Positions 1 to 5,002 of a stretch of DNA of 5,530 bases are shown piece by piece. Made by a program: the position numbers and the translations under genes. Positions within the stretch are counted from its first letter, which is position 1. Each line of letters opens with the position of its first letter. The stretch covers positions 1 to 5,530 of the forward strand of contig CAYYSY010000042.1 of NCBI GenBank assembly GCA_964474355.1. Direction: 5' to 3'. The notes beneath the pieces are model-generated. The model saw only the letters and a program-made list of their open reading frames with translations. It made no database searches and was not told the DNA's origin. Source of the stretch: CAYYSY01 sp964474355 (GTDB lineage Bacteria; Myxococcota_A; UBA9160; UBA4427).

Positions 1-1
1 G

Positions 2-130
2 ACACTCAAGATCTACCAGAACCCCGGCGTCAACTGGATCTGGTTCGGCGGCATCCTCTTCGTCGTCGGCTGCCTCGTCGTCATGTGGCCGCATCCCGAG
101 ACGAATCTCGCGGGGCGACGCGCAGCATGA
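2..130 (+). CDS. ccmF: Cytochrome c heme lyase subunit CcmF, C-terminal end (partial)
   Basis: Only the last 42 codons are inside the window; the gene begins upstream. The visible peptide runs TLKIYQNPGVNWIWFGG, then a hydrophobic stretch, then WPHPE and a short polar tail. The NPxVNWIWxGG block followed by one membrane helix and a proline is the usual end of CcmF, the large multi-spanning inner-membrane protein that, in System I, takes heme from holo-CcmE and attaches it to the CXXCH motif of apocytochrome c on the periplasmic side. Its TGA stop shares the ATGA at 127-130 with the start of the next gene, and the following genes are ccmA, ccmB, ccmC and ccmD, which supports the call. The catalytic WWD region and heme histidines lie outside the window and cannot be checked. 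NrfE/CcmF-like paralogues end similarly, but the ccm context favours CcmF. Confidence 0.88.
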   Translation, partial: TLKIYQNPGVNWIWFGGILFVVGCLVVMWPHPETNLAGRRAA

Positions 131-2031
131 GCGCACGCCGAACCGAGTCCCCGATGGCTGCGCTGCGAGGCCTGCTGGTCGTGCTGCTTCTGGGGGCGGC
201 GCCGGTCGGCGACGCGATCGCGCAGGCGCCCTCCCCCCACGACGGCGCCGCGCCCGCGGCGAGCTCCGTGCCGCCGCTGCCGCGCGGCGATGGGCAGATG
301 ACGGTCGAGGTCGTGCTGCGCGGGAGCGGCGAGCCCGCGCCCGGTGTCGACGTGGCGCTCTACGCGCTCTCGCCCGATGGCACGCCCGGACTCGGCAGCG
401 GCACCACCGACGCGGCGGGCCGCTTCACGTTCGAGGGCATCTCGACCTCGCCCGGCATCACGTACCTCGCTGGAGCGAACTACGAGGGCATTCCGTTCGG
501 TGAGCGCATTGCGTTCGAGCCCGGCAGCACCGCGCAGCAGGTACGGATCGAGGTCGTCGGCGCGAGCACCGAGGGCCCCCCGATCGCGGTCGAGGAGTCC
601 CGCGTTCAGATCGGCTGGCTCGGCCGTCATCTGCTCTTCGAGGTGACGCACCTGCTGCGGAACACGGGCGACGCCGTGCGGAAGATCCCGGATACCGACC
701 GCGACTCGTCTGCTCCGCTCTTCGAGGGCGCGCTCCCCACCGAGTTCGTCGAGTACGCCGAGGCCGCGGTGGGCTTCGCCGACGGGCTCGAGCGTGATGG
801 CGCACGGCTTCGGTTCTGGGGCCCGGTCTATCCCGGCCAGCAGGAGATCCGGTACCGCTTCACCCTCGCGGTGCCCGAAGGCGCCGCCGGCTCGGTCATC
901 GATGTCGACGTACCGCAGCCCGCCGGCAGCGGCCGGATCACACTGCTGACGCCGGCATCGGGGCCGACGCTTCGCAGCGATGCGCCGATCGACGCGAAGC
1001 GGATCGAGCTCGAGGGCGTCCCCTACGACGTGACCGAGCTCGCTGCAGTCGCCGCGGGCGGTACGCTGCACCTCGCTCTCGAGGTACCGGATTCGCGAAA
1101 CGACGCGAACGCCATTCGCGTGCCGCGCGCCGACTACTGGCTCGACCACGACGACGCAGTGGTGACGGTGCGCACGCAGATCCAGCTCGAGGTGGCGCCG
1201 GGCGCCCATGTCCAGGGCTCGACGGAGTCCCCGCTGGTCCACATCGACCTGCCTCCCGGTGCGACGCTCGACGGCGTGTCTGCCGCGAGCCAGGCCCTCG
1301 GCGTCGGACTCGCCGAGTCGGGTGGGCTCGATCTCGTCGGCCCCGTGCCGGCCGGCCCGTCGAGCATCGAGTTCGGCTACCAGGTCCCGGCGAACGCGGA
1401 CGGCTCGCTGGGTCTCGACCTGCGCCTCGACCGGCCGATCGAGGTCGTGAACGTGCTCGTCGCCGACAACGGGATCGCCGTCGAGAGCGGCCGCCTGCAT
1501 CGGCGGCGCCCCTTCCGCCAGGGCACACGCAACTACCTGCATCGCCGGGCGTTCCAGCTCGACGCCGGCGAGGTGATCGACGTTCGGCTCACGCCCCTCG
1601 ACGATCAGGCCGCGCCGCGAAGACAGTCGATCGCCGCGGCGCTCGTGCTCGGCGCGGGGGCGACCTGGTTCCTGGTCGCGCCGCTGCGTGGGCGCAGACG
1701 CGAGACCGCCGAGCCCGAAGGCGCCGAGGAAGGCCCGGGCCAAAGGCAGCGCGAGATGATCTACGAGGCGATCCGCGACCTCGACCACGACCTCGACACC
1801 GGCAAGATCGAGGCGGCCGACCACGCCGAGCTGCGCAGCCGGCTGCGCGCCGAGGCCATCGAGCTCGTGCGACGGGAACGCAGCGCGGAGGCAGCGGCCG
1901 AGGTCGCAGCGGACACCGGCGAAGCGGCCGCAGCGGACACACGTGGCGCGTTCTGCCCGAGCTGCGGAGGCCGCGTCGAGGCCGAGTGGCGCTTCTGCAG
2001 CCACTGCGGCGGGGGGCTCCCGACCTCGTGA
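127..2031 (+). CDS. Membrane-anchored periplasmic beta-domain protein with CcmI-like helical segment and C-terminal zinc ribbon, in the ccm operon
   Basis: I do not recognise a named family for the whole 634-residue protein. An N-terminal signal peptide (hydrophobic core about residues 12-28, AIA cleavage site near residue 32) is followed by a Pro/Ala-rich linker. Residues about 58-143 resemble a carboxypeptidase-regulatory or Ig-like beta sandwich (PGVDVALY, TTDAAGRFTFEG). Residues about 155-460 hold two apparently related beta-rich modules. One membrane helix at about 502-520 is followed by RGRRRE, which puts the C-terminus in the cytoplasm. Residues about 543-585 (IRDLDHDLDTGKIEAADHAE and onward) resemble the cytoplasmic helical segment of CcmI. 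The tail is a zinc ribbon with Cys610, Cys613, Cys624 and Cys627. I chose the ATG at 127 because it overlaps the ccmF stop as ATGA; a GTG at 85 or an ATG at 154 is possible, and 154 would still keep the signal peptide. The stop overlaps ccmA as GTGA. A role in heme delivery or apocytochrome handling is inferred from position only. Confidence 0.87.
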   Translation: MSARRTESPMAALRGLLVVLLLGAAPVGDAIAQAPSPHDGAAPAASSVPPLPRGDGQMTVEVVLRGSGEPAPGVDVALYALSPDGTPGLGSGTTDAAGRFTFEGISTSPGITYLAGANYEGIPFGERIAFEPGSTAQQVRIEVVGASTEGPPIAVEESRVQIGWLGRHLLFEVTHLLRNTGDAVRKIPDTDRDSSAPLFEGALPTEFVEYAEAAVGFADGLERDGARLRFWGPVYPGQQEIRYRFTLAVPEGAAGSVIDVDVPQPAGSGRITLLTPASGPTLRSDAPIDAKRIELEGVPYDVTELAAVAAGGTLHLALEVPDSRNDANAIRVPRADYWLDHDDAVVTVRTQIQLEVAPGAHVQGSTESPLVHIDLPPGATLDGVSAASQALGVGLAESGGLDLVGPVPAGPSSIEFGYQVPANADGSLGLDLRLDRPIEVVNVLVADNGIAVESGRLHRRRPFRQGTRNYLHRRAFQLDAGEVIDVRLTPLDDQAAPRRQSIAAALVLGAGATWFLVAPLRGRRRETAEPEGAEEGPGQRQREMIYEAIRDLDHDLDTGKIEAADHAELRSRLRAEAIELVRRERSAEAAAEVAADTGEAAAADTRGAFCPSCGGRVEAEWRFCSHCGGGLPTS

Positions 2032-2729
2032 GCCGGACGCTGCTCGAGGCCCGGGGCGTCGAGAAGCGCTTCGGCGCGGTCACGGCGCTGCGCGGCATCG
2101 ACCTCGACGTCCTCTCGCATCGGGTGGTCGGCATCGTCGGACCCAACGGTGCCGGCAAGACCACGCTGCTGAAGCTGCTCGCAGGGCTCGCCCGGCCCAC
2201 GGCCGGACGCATCGCGCGCAGCAGCGGCGCCGACCGCCGCGGCGACGTCGGCTATCTCGGCCACGCGACCCTGCTGTACCCCGAGCTCACCGCCGCGGAG
2301 AACCTCGAGTTCGTCGGGCGTCTGCACGGCATCGCAGACCCGCGCGAGCGCGCGCGCACCCTCCTCGAGCAGGAGGGGCTCGCCGACGTCGGGGATCGCC
2401 GCGCCGGCGGGTTCTCGCGGGGCATGGCCCAGCGGCTCTCGATCGCGCGCGCCCGGGTGCACGATCCCGCCGTCGTGCTGCTCGACGAGCCGTTCACGGG
2501 GCTCGACCTCCCGGCGGCCGAGCGGCTGGCCGCGCGCATCGGCGCGCTGTGCGAGGCGGGCCACGGCCTCGTGCTCGTGACCCACGACGTCCGCCAGGCG
2601 GCAGAGCTCTCAGACGAGGTCGTCGTGCTGCGCGCCGGCGCCGTCGCGTTCCGGGCGGATACCGGGGCGACGCCGGCCGACGAGCTCACCGCGCGCTACG
2701 TCGAAGTCGTCGGAGGTCTCATCACGTGA
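2028..2729 (+). CDS. ccmA: Heme exporter ATP-binding protein CcmA
   Basis: This 233-residue ABC ATPase has the usual CcmA length. In order it shows Walker A GPNGAGKTT (residues 38-46), the CcmA-typical GYLGHATLLYPELTAAENL region (75-93), a signature loop FSRGMAQRLSIAR (129-141, a variant of LSGGQ), Walker B VVLLDEP (149-155), the D-loop GLD and the switch histidine in VTHD (His186). In the known System I scheme CcmA hydrolyses ATP on the cytoplasmic face of the CcmABCD complex, and this releases heme-loaded CcmE from CcmC; it is not thought to export heme itself. The GTG at 2028 is chosen because it forms a GTGA overlap with the previous stop and begins just before the conserved LLEARGVEKRFG start; an upstream in-frame ATG at 1986 would add 14 residues lying inside the zinc-ribbon coding region. 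The 3' end overlaps ccmB by GTGA. Confidence 0.95.
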   Translation: MSRTLLEARGVEKRFGAVTALRGIDLDVLSHRVVGIVGPNGAGKTTLLKLLAGLARPTAGRIARSSGADRRGDVGYLGHATLLYPELTAAENLEFVGRLHGIADPRERARTLLEQEGLADVGDRRAGGFSRGMAQRLSIARARVHDPAVVLLDEPFTGLDLPAAERLAARIGALCEAGHGLVLVTHDVRQAAELSDEVVVLRAGAVAFRADTGATPADELTARYVEVVGGLIT

Positions 2730-3391
2730 GGGTCGCGCTCGCGGTGCTGATGAAGGACCTCCTCACCGAGTGGCGCTCTCGCGACCGCGTCGTCGCGATG
2801 GCGCTCTTCTCGCTGCTGATGGCCATGGTGTTCCACTTCGCGCTGCCGACCTTCGACCGCGAGGCGCTCGCAGAGGCGCTGGCGGGGCTGCTCTGGACGG
2901 CGTTCGTCTTCTCGGCGCTCCTCGGGCTGAACCGCTCGTTCGCGCTCGAGCTCGAGAACGACGCGCTCGCGAACCTGATGGGGGCGCCGGGCAACCGCGG
3001 GCACGTGTTCCTCGGCAAGGCCCTCGCGAACTTCGTGCTCGTCTCGGTCACCGCGGCGATGACGAGCTTCGCGTTCGCCGTGCTCTTCGACGTGAACCTC
3101 TGGCCGCACGTCGGCCCCCTCGCCCTCGTCGTGGCCCTCGGGCTCCTCGGGCTCTGCACGATCGGAACGCTCTTCGCGTGCATGTCCGTGCGCACGCGCT
3201 TCCGCGAGGTGTTGCTGCCGATCCTGCTGCTTCCGGCGCTCTTCCCGGTGCTCGCCGGTGCGGTCGAGGGCACGCTCGCGGTGCTGGCGGGCGATCCCCT
3301 ACCCTTCGCCGCGATTCAGCTCCTGCTGGTCGTGGACGGCATCTATCTGGTGATCGGGTTCCTGGGCTTCGATCTGATCCTCGACGAGTAG
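2726..3391 (+). CDS. ccmB: Heme exporter permease CcmB
   Basis: This is a 221-residue integral membrane protein, the normal CcmB length, with about six hydrophobic segments (roughly residues 22-40, 52-68, 99-120, 127-150, 163-180 and 195-218). Family-like features are the N-terminal KDLLTEWRSRD, the loop LNRSFALELENDALANLMGAP after helix 2, LGKALANF at the start of helix 3, and FREVLLPILLLPALFPVLAG (from residue 159) leading into helix 5. CcmB pairs with CcmA to form the ABC part of the CcmABCD complex in the inner membrane, which frees heme-charged CcmE. The GTG at 2726 is chosen because it overlaps the ccmA stop as GTGA and has a GGAGG at 2712-2716, nine bases upstream; an internal ATG at 2750 would cut off the conserved N-terminus. 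The stop TAG lies inside a perfect AGGAGG that can serve the next ORF. Confidence 0.94.
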   Translation: MRVALAVLMKDLLTEWRSRDRVVAMALFSLLMAMVFHFALPTFDREALAEALAGLLWTAFVFSALLGLNRSFALELENDALANLMGAPGNRGHVFLGKALANFVLVSVTAAMTSFAFAVLFDVNLWPHVGPLALVVALGLLGLCTIGTLFACMSVRTRFREVLLPILLLPALFPVLAGAVEGTLAVLAGDPLPFAAIQLLLVVDGIYLVIGFLGFDLILDE

Positions 3392-3395
3392 GAGG
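3390..3395 (+). promoter_or_regulatory. Perfect Shine-Dalgarno sequence overlapping the ccmB stop
   Basis: AGGAGG overlaps the last two bases of the ccmB TAG stop. It lies ten bases before the ATG of the 10-codon ORF at 3406 but 39 bases before the ccmC ATG, so it fits the small ORF rather than ccmC directly. ccmC has its own GAGGAG at 3418-3423, eleven bases before its start. Confidence 0.6.
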
Positions 3396-3405
3396 GCGTT
3401 CCGAG

Positions 3406-3438
3406 ATGGCGCGAAGCGAGGAGAACGGGCCCGCATGA
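3406..3438 (+). CDS. Possible 10-codon coupling (leader) ORF between ccmB and ccmC
   Basis: The frame reads MARSEENGPA followed by TGA. It has no recognisable domain and is too short and polar to be a membrane segment, so it is not a CcmD-like peptide. Two things favour translation. A perfect AGGAGG lies ten bases upstream of its ATG, overlapping the ccmB stop. Its TGA also overlaps the ccmC ATG as ATGA, the same arrangement as the other junctions in this operon. The likeliest role is to carry ribosomes across the only real intergenic gap so that ccmC is translationally coupled to ccmB; the peptide itself may have no function. It could equally be chance, since ccmC has an adequate Shine-Dalgarno sequence of its own inside this ORF. 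Confidence 0.42.
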   Translation: MARSEENGPA

Positions 3439-4151
3439 GCCCTGCGAACGAAGGCAACGAGAGCCGGCTCGAGGCGGGCATCCAGCGGTCGATCGCACCG
3501 CTCGGCATCGTCATGGCCGTGCTCGCGGTCGGCTATGCGTGGACGGTGGCGCAGGCGCCGATCGACTCTGTGCAGGGCGTGATCCAGAAGATCCTCTACG
3601 TCCACCCGCCGCTGGCCTACGGCGCGTATCTCGGCTTCGTCGTGACCGCGGTGGCCGGCATCGCCTTCCTCGCCCGCGGACGCGAGGAGTGGGATCGCCT
3701 GGCGATCGCCGGCGCCGAGGTCGGGGTCATCTTCTGCACGCTGATGCTGGTGACCGGGCCGATCTGGGCGAAGGGCACCTGGGGACGCTGGTGGTCCTGG
3801 GACCCGCGGCTGACCGTCACGCTGCTGCTCTTCTTCGTGTATCTGGCGTATCTGCTGTTGCGGAACTTCGCTGGCCCCGGCCCTCGCACCGCGCGCTTCG
3901 CCTCGGTGTACGGGATCGTCGGAGTGGTCCTGATTCCCCTCAACTACTACATCATCGAAATCTTCGACAATCGCTCGATGCATCCCGAGAACCTCGAGCG
4001 GGGCAGCCTGGGCGACGGAATGGGCCTCCCCTTCCTCATGGGCAACCTGACCCTCTTCTTCGCCTTCGTCTATCTGCTGCTGCTGCGTTGGAGCGTCGAG
4101 AACCTGCGGGCCCGCGACGCGCGGCGCCTCGCCGAGGGGACGCCTCGATGA
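3435..4151 (+). CDS. ccmC: Heme transporter/chaperone CcmC (WWD-domain protein)
   Basis: This is a 238-residue, roughly six-helix inner-membrane protein of the CcmC/CcsA heme-handling family. The tryptophan-rich WWD motif WGRWWSWDPRLT is at residues 116-127 in a periplasmic loop. The two conserved axial histidine positions are present as His57 (YVHPPLAY) and His183 (SMHPENLERG), matching His60 and His184 of the E. coli protein. In System I, CcmC binds heme in the WWD pocket and promotes its covalent attachment to CcmE. The N-terminus is a polar stretch of about 20 residues before the first helix. The ATG at 3435 is preceded by GAGGAG eleven bases upstream and overlaps the stop of a 10-codon ORF. 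The TGA overlaps ccmD as ATGA. NPLNYYIIEIFDNRS-like sequence before His183 is normal for the family, and no key residue appears to be missing. Confidence 0.95.
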   Translation: MSPANEGNESRLEAGIQRSIAPLGIVMAVLAVGYAWTVAQAPIDSVQGVIQKILYVHPPLAYGAYLGFVVTAVAGIAFLARGREEWDRLAIAGAEVGVIFCTLMLVTGPIWAKGTWGRWWSWDPRLTVTLLLFFVYLAYLLLRNFAGPGPRTARFASVYGIVGVVLIPLNYYIIEIFDNRSMHPENLERGSLGDGMGLPFLMGNLTLFFAFVYLLLLRWSVENLRARDARRLAEGTPR

Positions 4152-4249
4152 GCTACCTGATCGCGGCCTACGGCGTCACCATCGTCACGCTGGTGGGCTA
4201 CGGCCTCGCCCTCGTACGCGAACGGCAGCGCCGGCGGCGGCCGGAGTGA
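4148..4249 (+). CDS. ccmD: Heme exporter accessory protein CcmD
   Basis: This 33-residue peptide is MSYLIAAYGVTIVTLVGYGL followed by ALVRERQ and a run of arginines ending in PE. It is one membrane helix (about residues 3-23) followed by a basic cytoplasmic tail, which is the CcmD layout; the YLIAAYGVT start is typical of the family. It is shorter than E. coli CcmD (69 residues), but short forms are common outside the gammaproteobacteria. CcmD belongs to the CcmABCD complex and is needed for release of holo-CcmE from CcmC. The gene starts in an ATGA overlap with ccmC and has a GAGGGG-type ribosome site at 4134-4139. The codons for the last residues, RRRPE and the TGA stop, form the first unit of a tandem repeat that continues downstream, so the C-terminus may have been altered by repeat slippage. 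Confidence 0.88.
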   Translation: MSYLIAAYGVTIVTLVGYGLALVRERQRRRRPE

Positions 4250-4325
4250 GACGGCGGCGGCGGGAGTGAGACGGCGGCGGGAATGAGACGGCCCCGGGAG
4301 TGAGACGGCGGCGAGACCGAGTGAG
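4232..4325 (+). repeat. Five-unit degenerate tandem repeat at the 3' end of ccmD
   Basis: Five adjacent units of 20, 20, 17, 17 and 20 bases begin at 4232, 4252, 4272, 4289 and 4306. Each has a CGG-rich half (CGGCGGCGG in the first three, CGGCCCCGG and CGGCGGCGA in the others) and a purine half ending in GAGTGAGA, GAATGAGA or, in the last, GAGTGAG. The first unit encodes the last residues and stop of ccmD. A partial sixth copy, GAGACGGCGG, lies at 4366-4375 just before the TTGACA box. No known repeat family is recognised; simple slippage and duplication of the ccmD end is the plainest explanation. Confidence 0.8.
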
Positions 4326-4375
4326 CCGTCCGAGAGACGCCCGTGTCGTCCTCGCGACCCGATTCGAGACGGCGG

Positions 4376-4405
4376 TTGACAGCCTGCTCGGCAGCGGGGT
4401 ATCAA
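4376..4405 (+). promoter_or_regulatory. Sigma-70-like promoter in the ccmD downstream region
   Basis: A perfect -35 box TTGACA (4376-4381) is followed after 18 bases by TATCAA (4400-4405), which matches the -10 consensus at four of six positions. In DNA this GC-rich an exact TTGACA with a TAT-containing box at the right distance is notable. Transcription would start near 4412. No convincing ORF follows for several hundred bases, so the product would be a noncoding RNA or a long leader for the gene at 5003. Confidence 0.45.
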
Positions 4406-4418
4406 GTCCGAGGAAGGC

Positions 4419-4452
4419 GTTCGGGTCGGGCCCGGGCTCCTTCTCCCCGAAC
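4419..4452 (+). other. Inverted repeat (7-base arms), stem-loop
   Basis: GTTCGGG (4419-4425) pairs exactly with CCCGAAC (4446-4452) across a 20-base GC-rich loop. It begins a few bases after the predicted start of the TTGACA promoter, so it would sit at the 5' end of that transcript. There is no T-run after it, so a classical terminator for the ccm operon is not supported. Confidence 0.45.
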
Positions 4453-4617
4453 CCCAGGCCCATCAATCCGATCATCGATCACTCGAGGGATGACGCTCTT
4501 TCGCGGGCGTCCGATGCTGTGCGGCGCGCGACGAGCCGCATCAAGGGCATGCGAGTCTCAGGGCTGCGGCGACGTGAGCCCGGAGCACTCGGAAAGAGCC
4601 TGGAGTCAGCTGTTCGG

Positions 4618-4645
4618 GGAGCGAGTGCAACGAATTGCGGGCTCC
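4618..4645 (+). other. Bulged stem-loop GGAGC...GCTCC with GCAA/TTGC inner stem
   Basis: GGAGC (4618-4622) pairs with GCTCC (4641-4645). Inside it GCAA (4627-4630) pairs with TTGC (4635-4638) around a CGAA loop. The unequal internal loop (GAGT against GG) is more like a structured RNA element than a protein-binding palindrome. It lies 14 bases before the next hairpin. Confidence 0.4.
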
Positions 4646-4658
4646 GCGGGGGGCTGTA

Positions 4659-4675
4659 GCGAATGTCCCATTCGC
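4659..4675 (+). other. Perfect hairpin GCGAATG-TCC-CATTCGC
   Basis: Two exact 7-base arms flank a 3-base loop. No T-run follows, so it is either an RNA hairpin, possibly the end of a small transcript in a genome that does not rely on T-tracts, or an operator-like palindrome. No known binding motif is recognised. Confidence 0.5.
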
Positions 4676-4726
4676 GCCTCTCCGGTCCCATCGGGAATCC
4701 CCCGCGGCGGCGGCAGCCCCGTCGGG

Positions 4727-4743
4727 CGGCGGCTGAGCCGCCG
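4727..4743 (+). other. Perfect hairpin CGGCGGC-TGA-GCCGCCG
   Basis: Two exact 7-base arms, all G and C, surround a TGA loop, predicting a very stable RNA stem. It may end a transcript from the TTGACA promoter. In GC-rich DNA such stems also occur by chance, and no T-run follows. Confidence 0.45.
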
Positions 4744-4826
4744 GCAGGACGAGCGCAGGACCCGCGGCAAACGCCCGATCTGACACGGGCTGGCGCCGCA
4801 AGAAGAAGGGCCGGAGCCGAGGTCGA

Positions 4827-4848
4827 CGCAAGTGGCATGACACTTGCG
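4827..4848 (+). other. Inverted repeat CGCAAGTG-N6-CACTTGCG overlapping the sigma-54 match
   Basis: Exact 8-base arms (4827-4834 and 4841-4848) flank the 6-base spacer GCATGA. The right arm contains the TTGC of the -12 element and the left arm ends on the first G of the -24 GG pair. It could be an operator for a dimeric regulator that blocks the promoter. Alternatively, the sigma-54-like match may be a by-product of a palindrome that serves another purpose. Confidence 0.6.
4833..4847 (+). promoter_or_regulatory. Sigma-54 (-24/-12) promoter candidate upstream of the 5003 gene
   Basis: TGGCATGACACTTGC matches the sigma-54 consensus TGGCACG-N4-TTGC at every fixed position but one (T for C). GG (4834-4835) and GC (4846-4847) are separated by the required ten bases. 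The start would be near 4859, giving an untranslated leader of about 145 bases before the ATG at 5003. Sigma-54 promoters need an AAA+ enhancer-binding activator, whose site is not identified here. A TAGAAT at 4871-4876 resembles a sigma-70 -10 box but lacks a -35 at the right distance. Confidence 0.55.
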
Positions 4849-4982
4849 ATTCAAGGCATCGACGGCACCGTAGAATGAGGGATCGTCAGCATCGATGGAG
4901 TGACCCGGCGGCGGGCGCTCCGACAGCGGCTCGAGAGACCGACGCGGTCCACATGACCTGCGGCGGGCGAGAGGATCGAGCC

Positions 4983-4988
4983 AGGAGG
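4983..4988 (+). promoter_or_regulatory. Shine-Dalgarno sequence of the 5003 gene
   Basis: AGGAGG lies 14 bases before the ATG at 5003 and 23 before the ATG at 5012. The distance is long for the first and too long for the second, while a weaker CCAGG at 4998-5002 sits nine bases before 5012. The site therefore favours 5003 only modestly. Confidence 0.5.
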
Positions 4989-5002
4989 CATCCGGGACCA
5001 GG

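Larger units (their letters stand above)
4406..4832. other. Long stretch without a supported gene
   Basis: No reading frame here has both a good ribosome site and the strongly GC-ending codon pattern of the flanking genes. The open frames are by-products of high GC. The stretch contains a series of short perfect hairpins, described separately, downstream of a promoter-like sequence. I see no tRNA, SRP RNA, RNase P RNA or tmRNA signature. A small RNA or a long untranslated leader is possible but not shown. Confidence 0.5.

Noticed and set aside
13..2004. 663-codon open frame on the minus strand opposite the unnamed ccm-operon gene
   Set aside because: It mirrors the codon periodicity of the plus-strand gene in very GC-rich DNA, has Arg/Ala-rich low-complexity translation and no recognisable motif. 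The plus-strand protein has a signal peptide, membrane helix, zinc ribbon and operon overlaps.
1943..2725. Upstream extension of the ccmB reading frame by 261 codons
   Set aside because: The translation is an Arg/Ala/Gly-rich shadow of ccmA. The CcmB family starts at the GTG at 2726, which has a good ribosome site and a GTGA overlap.
4232..4325. CRISPR-like array at the end of ccmD
   Set aside because: The units are directly adjacent, short and degenerate with no unique spacers, so it is a tandem repeat and not a CRISPR array.
4406..4460. RNase P RNA, SRP RNA or 6S RNA suggested by GTCCGAGGAAGG and the nearby GC stems
   Set aside because: The conserved core motifs of RNase P and SRP RNA are absent, and I could not pair the ends into the long closing stem with a central bubble expected of 6S RNA.
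4300..4659. 119-codon plus-strand open frame downstream of ccmD
   Set aside because: It starts inside the tandem repeat, has an Arg-rich low-complexity start, no ribosome site and no domain, so it is best explained as chance.
4490..4783. Possible cysteine-containing ORF of about 97 codons after the TTGACA promoter
   Set aside because: AGGG touches its ATG, so there is no properly spaced ribosome site. Third codon positions lack the strong GC bias of the real genes, and the frame runs through two perfect hairpins.
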